Assembly (NCBI GenBank): GCA_900128395.1
Contig: LT649855.1
Span: 1-12,423 of the forward strand
Direction of reading: 5' to 3'
Source of the DNA: Stramenopiles sp. TOSAG23-2
Lineage: Eukaryota; Sar
Length of the DNA: 12,423 nucleotides
The notes under the pieces were generated by a model. The model was not told where the DNA came from and did not search any database. It saw only the letters and a list, made by a program, of their open reading frames with translations. This document shows, piece by piece, positions 8,028 to 12,423 of the stretch (positions are counted from its first letter, which is position 1; each line of letters starts with the position of its first letter). A program made the position numbers and the translations under genes.

Positions 8028-8182
8028 ATTGCATAATATTGCTATATTCTGTTGAAAATGTCATTTTAAAAAATATTTTATACAATAGAAAATCATACTT
8101 CTGGGTTATATTGCATTGAGTTTGAGGTGTCAGTGGGCTCATGTGGTGGTATTAGTTGTGTGACGGTATATAGATAGTCGCA

Positions 8183-8244
8183 AATCAATTGTGGCGCATG
8201 TTTAATTGTTAAATTCCTCATGTTGAATTAAAATTCACCTTTTT
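8183..8244 (+). repeat. Subterminal direct repeat, copy 2 (inside the element)
   Basis: This is the partner of 7966-8027, with the same two conserved blocks around an unrelated 8-base core. The function is unknown. Repeated words inside a non-autonomous element are sometimes transposase-binding sites, but these lie well inside the terminal repeats. Confidence 0.8.
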
Positions 8245-8863
8245 CAGTCTATTTGGTGGTATTATTACTATTATTTATACATTTAAATCATCAAGGCAAT
8301 ACGAACAAAAAATATAAGTAGAAATGTAAATATTATGCATGTTAGTAATAAAAAAGGCAAAGAAGATTATATTAAAGGTAATTTCAAACGGCAGGTATTG
8401 GATATATCAGAATTAGTATGTTATGTATATTTTTTTTTATATTCAACGCCTTATACAACCATCATTTTCACATTTTTGGGGTTGAAATAATAATATTTTG
8501 ACAAATTCATAAAAAATGAATTAAATATTTTAATAATCTTGGAATAGCGAGTGTTTTGTGATTTAAGAGCGCATTGGTTTGTGTTATTGTGTATGTTAAG
8601 AGTGAGTGTAAATTAAATGTGATATTGTAGTAAAAAATAAGTTTTGATTAGTAAAAGATTTAAAAAGATTTGTATCTCTCTTCCAATGAATAAAAATGTC
8701 AATCATTCAACAAAACACTAATAATACTAGTATAATCGCTTGAAAGTTGTCTAAGTGCCTAAAATAGAGCTGAAAAAGCCCATGAAAATGGTAGGTAATG
8801 CTATTCCAATGCTAACAGGAACAGGTAAGTTGGTCCAAGTAGGGGGAAATTAGGGTATTTTTT

Positions 8864-8980
8864 ACTTTCAACGTGAAGATTTGGGGGATGTTTTATACTT
8901 AATTTTTTCTTACACTACTTTTTTACTAGGTCAATTTAGCAGGTTCACACCCCTCTCCCTCAGGTTCGCAAACGCACTCA
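8864..8980 (-). repeat. Right terminal inverted repeat of the 1.3-kb element
   Basis: This 117-bp arm is the reverse complement of 7684-7801 apart from two substitutions and one missing base. It ends AACGCACTCA at 8980 and is followed by unrelated AT-rich sequence. Confidence 0.9.
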
Positions 8981-9137
8981 TTGTTGCTATTCAACAATTG
9001 TCTCAAGAAGTATTGTAGTATATAAAATGTTCTCTTACTCATATATTTTTTTTTTTACTAAAGTATAAAAGAGTATAATTAAACCATCATCATTAAAATC
9101 ATACCATCATTTTGACCATCAACTTTTTTTTAAAAAA
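8981..9137. other. Short non-coding spacer between the element and the minus-strand fragment
   Basis: About 150 AT-rich bases with a poly-T run near 9046-9055. No gene or RNA is supported. It should contain the 3' flank of the minus-strand fragment. Confidence 0.4.
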
Positions 9138-9437
9138 TCAATTATAAATCACTCTATTATACGCTTTCACAACAAAACGTACCAATTCCAAATCTGTAAA
9201 TACTGGTATATTTTGATCAATGCAATTCCGACGTAAATAATACCGTCGTTCTAATTCTTGAAAATTATGTTGTAAATATTGGTTTCTTGTTGATGAACGA
9301 TCAATGGAACTTTTATTACGACTAAAATCTAATAAAATATCAAATTCTGCTGATTCTGTTAAAATTGTATCCTTAATTTTGATTTTGACAGTGGTAATAC
9401 CATCATCATTTATGTCATTATCTCCAATTAACAACAA
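9138..9437 (-). pseudogene. Unrecognised coding fragment without a start codon (C-terminal end of a minus-strand gene)
   Basis: The minus strand is open for about 99 codons from a TAG at 9440-9438 to a TGA at the left end, and contains no Met codon at all. Codon choice resembles the intact genes nearby, and the product looks like real folded protein: FDILLDFSRN, then LQHNFQELERRYYLRRN, then VFTDLELVRFVVKAYNRVIY. I do not recognise the family. The frame begins exactly at the (ACT)4(AGT)4 palindrome and opposes the carbamoyltransferase fragment head to head. It could be the last exon of a spliced gene, a truncated gene left by a rearrangement, or the product of a mis-joined assembly. Calling it a fragment is inference; that it is coding is likely but unproven. 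Confidence 0.5.
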
Positions 9438-10288
9438 CTACTACTACTAGTAGTAGTAGTAGTGATGATTCAAATAATCGACCACCAGTTACTGTATCAA
9501 ATATTGTTCTTGTTGGTGGTTGTGCATTAAATGTCAAAGTAAACACAGTCGTACAAAATTACTTTCGTATACCTGTATATATACCATCTAGTCCTGGTGA
9601 TAGTGGCATTGCTATTGGTGGTGCATGGTTTGTTACACCACCATCTAACAATTTGCCATTAGAATATCTCGGTGCACAATTATTTGACCATATAGAATTA
9701 AAAAAATATGTGAAAAAATATGATGGAAGAAAGACTACACCAAAAGAAGTATCAGAATTATTATTAACAGGAAAAATTGGTGCTATTGTACGTGGAAGAC
9801 AAGAAGTAGGACCCAGGGCATTAGGTCATCGATCCTTAGTAGCAGTTCCAAATACAATTGAAGTACGCGATAAAATGAATAAAATCAAACATAGAGATTG
9901 GTATAGACCATGTGCTCCAATATTGAATGAAGAAGATGTTGATAAAGTTTTTGAAAAATGCAGTAATGAAAAATTAAAATGGCACTCACCATATATGTCC
10001 TTTGCACCATTATTAAAGGAAGAAATCATACAGAAATTTCCTGCTATTTCACATGTAGATGGTACAGCAAGACCACAAACAGTAAATCGTAATCGAAATC
10101 CATGGATATGGGAATTATTAAATTACATTGGTTTAAAAACAGGTGTATCTATTTTAATCAATACATCTTTTAACGCTCATGGTAGGCCAATCGTCAATAC
10201 AATTAAACAAAGTATTAAATTATTATTAGAATCAGATGATTTAGATTTTTTAGTTGTCGAAGATTATTTATTTGTGAAAAGTCGTTAA
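9398..10288 (+). CDS. Carbamoyltransferase of the NodU/CmcH family, C-terminal half only
   Basis: The frame is open from just after a TAA at 9395-9397 to a TAA ending at 10288. Recognised coding starts at about 9491 (VTVSNIVLVGGCALNVKVN) and includes PSSPGDSGIAIGGAW, the ATP-site region of the Kae1-like half. The YrdC-like carbamoyltransferase C-terminal domain follows: RGRQEVGPRALGHRSL (9791-9838), RDWYRPCAPIL, the SPYMSFAPLL segment, HVDGTARPQTV (10052-10084) and NTSFNAHGRPIV (10160-10195). Family members use carbamoyl phosphate and ATP to carbamoylate hydroxyl groups on sugars or antibiotics. Full-length members have about 520-600 residues; about 265-295 are present here. The N-terminal half with the metal-binding His residues is missing, and the first in-frame ATG lies after the GPRALG motif, so no sensible start exists. 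It is either the last exon of a spliced gene or a 5'-truncated gene; I found no N-terminal exon in the window. Confidence 0.82.
   Translation, partial: YHHHLCHYLQLTTTTTTSSSSSDDSNNRPPVTVSNIVLVGGCALNVKVNTVVQNYFRIPVYIPSSPGDSGIAIGGAWFVTPPSNNLPLEYLGAQLFDHIELKKYVKKYDGRKTTPKEVSELLLTGKIGAIVRGRQEVGPRALGHRSLVAVPNTIEVRDKMNKIKHRDWYRPCAPILNEEDVDKVFEKCSNEKLKWHSPYMSFAPLLKEEIIQKFPAISHVDGTARPQTVNRNRNPWIWELLNYIGLKTGVSILINTSFNAHGRPIVNTIKQSIKLLLESDDLDFLVVEDYLFVKSR
9437..9460. repeat. Perfect 24-bp trinucleotide palindrome (ACT)4(AGT)4
   Basis: Four ACT triplets are followed directly by AGT triplets (a fifth AGT continues to 9463). The centre of symmetry lies between 9448 and 9449. In the plus frame it encodes Thr then Ser, preceded by two ACA Thr codons and followed by Asp-Asp. 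It marks the point where a minus-strand and a plus-strand coding fragment meet. It can fold into a hairpin or cruciform. Confidence 0.9.
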
Positions 10289-10595
10289 TAATTCAATTTG
10301 AAAAGCTAAAAGGCCAATTATGTGTTTGGAAAACAAGAGAGTGTATTTTTGTAAAAGAGGGTAGTATAATATTGACGTATTTACGATCAATAAATTTTAA
10401 AATTTAAAAAATATAAAATTATTTTAATTTCACATATTTTAACAAAACACTTCTTCACTCTTCGCTCTTCGCGCACCAAATAATTGTATTTACACACCGA
10501 TGCTCGTCCTGGGTTCGAATATATACATAAATCAACTCATTCTCTACACGATAATTAAAAACACTCTGTCTCGTCCATTTCGTATATATACCGAA
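10289..10595. other. Convergent 3' spacer
   Basis: About 300 bp lies between the plus-strand carbamoyltransferase stop and the stop of the minus-strand membrane protein. It is AT-rich with a C/T/G-rich patch at 10450-10475. A tRNA B-box-like GGTTCGAAT at 10512-10520 has no matching stems. No gene is supported. Confidence 0.45.
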
Positions 10596-11438
10596 TCATT
10601 CATGTTTTCTTTTTTTCTTTTTTACAGCATACCAACCAGATTCATTTTGTTGATCATATAACAAGGCGAAAAAAATAATAATTGCAACAATGGCAAATAT
10701 AACTTGTTTTATAAATGTTGAACGTATATCCATCATGAAACTTATTCCAAACGTAATGACAAATGAAATAACAACTGTTAATACTTTCAAATTTGTACCA
10801 ATTTCTTTTGATTTGTCAATATTAGCTTGACGTAATAAGTTTTGTTCTTCCATTTCTTGTTTTTGTTTTTCCATTTCTTTTTTTTGATTTTTGATTTTTT
10901 CTTCTTCTTCTTCTTCTTTATCAAGTTCTTTGACAAATTTATCCCATTTATTATAATCAGTACCAGGCGTTGCATTTTTATTAAAACTTCTTGGTGTGTT
11001 TTCAATTTTATATTTTTGATATGCTTTTTGTAATTTAATATATTCAGCTGCTGTTAGTGTTCCTTTTTTGCCATCTTTCGTTGTATACGTTGCGACTGGT
11101 TTATTTGCATTATTATTATTATTATTGTTATTATTATTTCCTGTGGTTGGTTGTATCATTTTAATATTATTGTTTTTATTTTCTTTTAAATTTTTTAAAT
11201 TGGATGGATCAATGCTAGTTATATCACTTTGTTTCCCTCCTTTCTTCTTCTTTTTATTCTTCTTCTTCTTCTTCTGACTAGATTGCGATATATCTTCATC
11301 TGGATCTTTTACTTTTAAATCATCTCCAAAACTATCTTTTAAATGTTGAAACATGACATCGCCCATAGTTTCGTTTTTTATTTTTTTAATCATTCTTTCA
11401 CGCATCCTGTTTTGTTCATACGTGGACAGACTCGACAT
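10596..11438 (-). CDS. Uncharacterised Lys/Asn-rich protein with coiled coil and two C-terminal membrane helices
   Basis: The protein has 280 residues, from an ATG at 11438 to a TGA. I do not recognise the family. The N-terminus (1-45) is charged and probably helical. A Lys block (~56-68) and a run of ten Asn (101-110) follow. A short ordered-looking segment comes next (TYTTKDGKKGTLTAAEYIKL, 117-136, then YNKWDKFVKELD, 162-173). Residues ~168-205 are Glu/Lys/Gln-rich and should form a coiled coil. Two hydrophobic stretches, ~217-238 and ~245-262, are separated by a short charged loop and look like a membrane hairpin. The C-terminus is basic (KKKKRK). This layout suggests a tail-anchored protein with both ends on the cytosolic side, perhaps in the ER; that is inference. 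It lies upstream-to-downstream on the same strand as the ERICH2-like gene, about 250 bp away. Confidence 0.65.
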   Translation of the reverse strand: MSSLSTYEQNRMRERMIKKIKNETMGDVMFQHLKDSFGDDLKVKDPDEDISQSSQKKKKKNKKKKKGGKQSDITSIDPSNLKNLKENKNNNIKMIQPTTGNNNNNNNNNNANKPVATYTTKDGKKGTLTAAEYIKLQKAYQKYKIENTPRSFNKNATPGTDYNKWDKFVKELDKEEEEEEKIKNQKKEMEKQKQEMEEQNLLRQANIDKSKEIGTNLKVLTVVISFVITFGISFMMDIRSTFIKQVIFAIVAIIIFFALLYDQQNESGWYAVKKKKRKHE

Positions 11439-11686
11439 GGTGTTATATGATATGTATGTATATTTTTGTATGTACTTCGGTTGAAGTGGTTTAAAGTAGA
11501 TGGTATTCTGTTGTTGTTTTATTATATTTTTTTGATATTATTTTCGTGTGTGTATGTTTTTTTTCTTTCATGGTGGTATATTCGGTAATATATATTATTG
11601 ATTTGAATTGAAAATGTTTGAAAATAACGGCTTAGGGGGAGTGAAAATAGTAAATAGTAATCAATATATATTGATATAAGATAAAA

Positions 11687-12127
11687 TTATTTATGACTCT
11701 TCTTTTTACCATCAGCAGTTGAAAGATTATTATTATCATAATCATCTTCTTCCTCTTCATCATCATCATCTTCATCATCATCTTCATCATCTTCTTCATC
11801 ACGTTCTGCTTCACGTTCTTCCGCTAGTGTTTTATGTTCATCAAGCACTTTTAAATATTGTTGAATAATTTGATTATCAGGGTCAATTTTTAATATATCA
11901 CCAGCTAATGCAATTGCTTCTTCAAATTCTCTTTCTTGAACTAGACCTAAAAACTTTGTAAACATTTCGACAGATACTTCTGATTCCCATTTGGAATCAT
12001 CATCCGCTTCATTATATTGTACAACTTCATTTTGATTTTTTTTAATTTCTGCTACTTCTTTAATAAATAAATTTTTAGTTTTTTGTTTAATATTATTCAT
12101 TGGTCCACGTTTGTTTTTATTATTCAT
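11687..12127 (-). CDS. ERICH2-like small protein: helical repeat followed by acidic tail
   Basis: The protein has 146 residues, from an ATG at 12127 to a TAA. Residues ~53-98 (VEMFTKFLGLVQER, then EFEEAIALAGDILKIDPDN, then a 'QQYLKVLDE' helix) form a TPR-like helix pair. It closely follows the conserved C-terminal block of glutamate-rich protein 2 (pattern 'l..fl..v.erdy..A..l...IL..eP.N.....f...i.e'). Residues ~104-130 are almost all Asp/Glu, and the end is basic (KKKSHK). The N-terminus is basic and rich in Lys and Asn. I recall ERICH2 mainly from organisms with motile cilia; a flagellar role is inference. A generic TPR-like fragment is the alternative. The ATG is the only upstream Met in frame before AT-rich non-coding sequence, although a second Met at residue 10 is possible. 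Confidence 0.6.
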   Translation of the reverse strand: MNNKNKRGPMNNIKQKTKNLFIKEVAEIKKNQNEVVQYNEADDDSKWESEVSVEMFTKFLGLVQEREFEEAIALAGDILKIDPDNQIIQQYLKVLDEHKTLAEEREAERDEEDDEDDDEDDDDEEEEDDYDNNNLSTADGKKKSHK

Positions 12128-12346
12128 TTTTTAAATTAATATATGAAAATTTTTGTTTTAAATATAAAAGGGAGGGGTGGATGGTGCTTAAAGATAGAAA
12201 AACGGGGGGATGTATACGGATTGAATATTGTTAATGTTGTTGTTGTTGAATGTGATGTAATATATGTTTCTATATTATTTAAATTCAATTTGGTACATTT
12301 GTGGTTACATTTTTTTGTCGATTTCCTATCAAGTTGTTAAAATTAC

Positions 12347-12413
12347 AGTACACTAATATTATACTTATTTTTACAAAAAAAAATAAAATAATTAAGTACA
12401 ATATTAGTATACT
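12347..12413. repeat. AT-rich imperfect inverted repeat (hairpin) at the right edge
   Basis: The arm 12347-12366 matches the reverse complement of 12394-12413 at 18 of 20 positions, around a 27-bp A/T loop. It lies upstream of the ERICH2-like gene. It could be a transcription end signal of a neighbour outside the window, the end of a small mobile element, or chance pairing in AT-rich DNA. Confidence 0.55.
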
Positions 12414-12423
12414 ATAATTGACC

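Larger units (their letters stand above)
7684..8980. mobile_element. Non-autonomous DNA transposon with ~117-bp terminal inverted repeats
   Basis: The two ends are near-perfect inverted copies: 7684-7801 matches the reverse complement of 8864-8980. The outermost 89 bp are identical; the rest has two substitutions and one single-base indel. The end sequence starts TGAGTGCGTTTGCGAACCTG. A trinucleotide ATT occurs at both borders (7682-7684 and 8980-8982) and could be a 3-bp target-site duplication, in which case the element proper is 7685-8979. There is no open frame of 60 codons inside, so it cannot encode its own transposase. Near-identity of the ends suggests recent insertion, or correction by gene conversion. 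A 3-bp duplication would allow PIF/Harbinger or CACTA-like superfamilies, but the terminal bases do not clearly match either, so I leave the superfamily open. Confidence 0.82.

Noticed and set aside
8773-8853. Short frame reading KKPMKMVGNAIPMLTGTG, reminiscent of the GNA.P end of C5 cytosine methyltransferases
   Set aside because: It is only ~26 codons, bounded by stops, with no other methyltransferase motif in the element. A five-residue likeness is within chance.
8980-9018. IVAIQQLSQEVL, which loosely recalls the helix before the GG.ALN motif of carbamoyltransferases
   Set aside because: It is twelve codons ending in a stop just outside the inverted repeat, and I found no supporting sequence before the element or linking splice sites I could trust.
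10495-10530. GGTTCGAAT resembling a tRNA B box
   Set aside because: The flanking bases do not pair as a T stem, and no A box, anticodon arm or acceptor stem can be drawn upstream.
10842-11277. Plus-strand open frames made of Phe/Leu runs
   Set aside because: These are antisense readings of the Lys, Glu and Asn tracts of the minus-strand membrane protein.
12143-12340. 65-codon plus-strand open frame upstream of the ERICH2-like gene
   Set aside because: It is Val/Leu/Phe-rich reading of T-rich intergenic DNA with no domain, and its codon use does not match the real genes.
1-12423. CRISPR arrays, bacterial operons, ribosome-binding sites, rRNA or phage-like genes
   Set aside because: There are no regularly spaced repeats, no prokaryote-like gene packing and no RNA genes; all recognisable genes fit a eukaryotic nuclear genome.

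Overview
This window looks like nuclear DNA of a compact, intron-poor, AT-rich single-celled eukaryote. The reasons are an F-box protein, a PRELI/MSF1-type mitochondrial lipid-transfer protein, a type I surface protein with TNFR-like cysteine repeats, long AT-rich spacers full of microsatellites, and homopolymeric Asn, Lys and Asp/Glu tracts in the proteins. The standard genetic code fits, with TAA, TGA and TAG all used as stops. The pairing of PMP-like beta-helix and cysteine-rich repeats resembles surface proteins of marine algae such as stramenopiles and haptophytes, but I cannot name the species. The left 3.2 kb is visibly richer in GC than the rest.

Layout. (1) 2-3192 (+): the 3' part of a large surface-protein gene. 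It opens with a 'W..I.SSADGTKLAA..GG.IWT' beta-propeller-like repeat, continues through two ~1-kb tandem beta-helix units and a cysteine-rich region, and ends in a Ser/Pro stalk, one membrane segment and a basic tail. Its three parts lie in three different frames because of two deletions, so as given it is broken. (2) 3741-5588 (+): an FBXO31-like F-box protein. (3) 6620-5907 (-): a PRELI/MSF1-like protein, convergent with (2). (4) 6621-9137: about 2.5 kb without an intact gene. It holds a faint transposase-like relic (7422-7640) and a clear 1297-bp element with near-identical ~117-bp terminal inverted repeats (7684-8980). (5) 9138-10288: two opposite open frames, neither with a usable ATG, meeting at a perfect (ACT)4(AGT)4 palindrome. 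The plus-strand one is the C-terminal half of a NodU/CmcH-type carbamoyltransferase; the minus-strand one I do not recognise. (6) 11438-10596 (-): a Lys/Asn-rich protein with a coiled coil and two C-terminal membrane helices. (7) 12127-11687 (-): a small ERICH2-like helical-repeat protein with an acidic tail. A short AT-rich hairpin lies at the right edge.

I see no operon-like or pathway link among the genes; they read as independent loci. The strongest unusual signals are the young inverted-repeat element with no coding capacity, the palindromic junction between two 5'-truncated genes, and the frameshifted tandem surface-protein gene. I found no convincing new multi-gene system.
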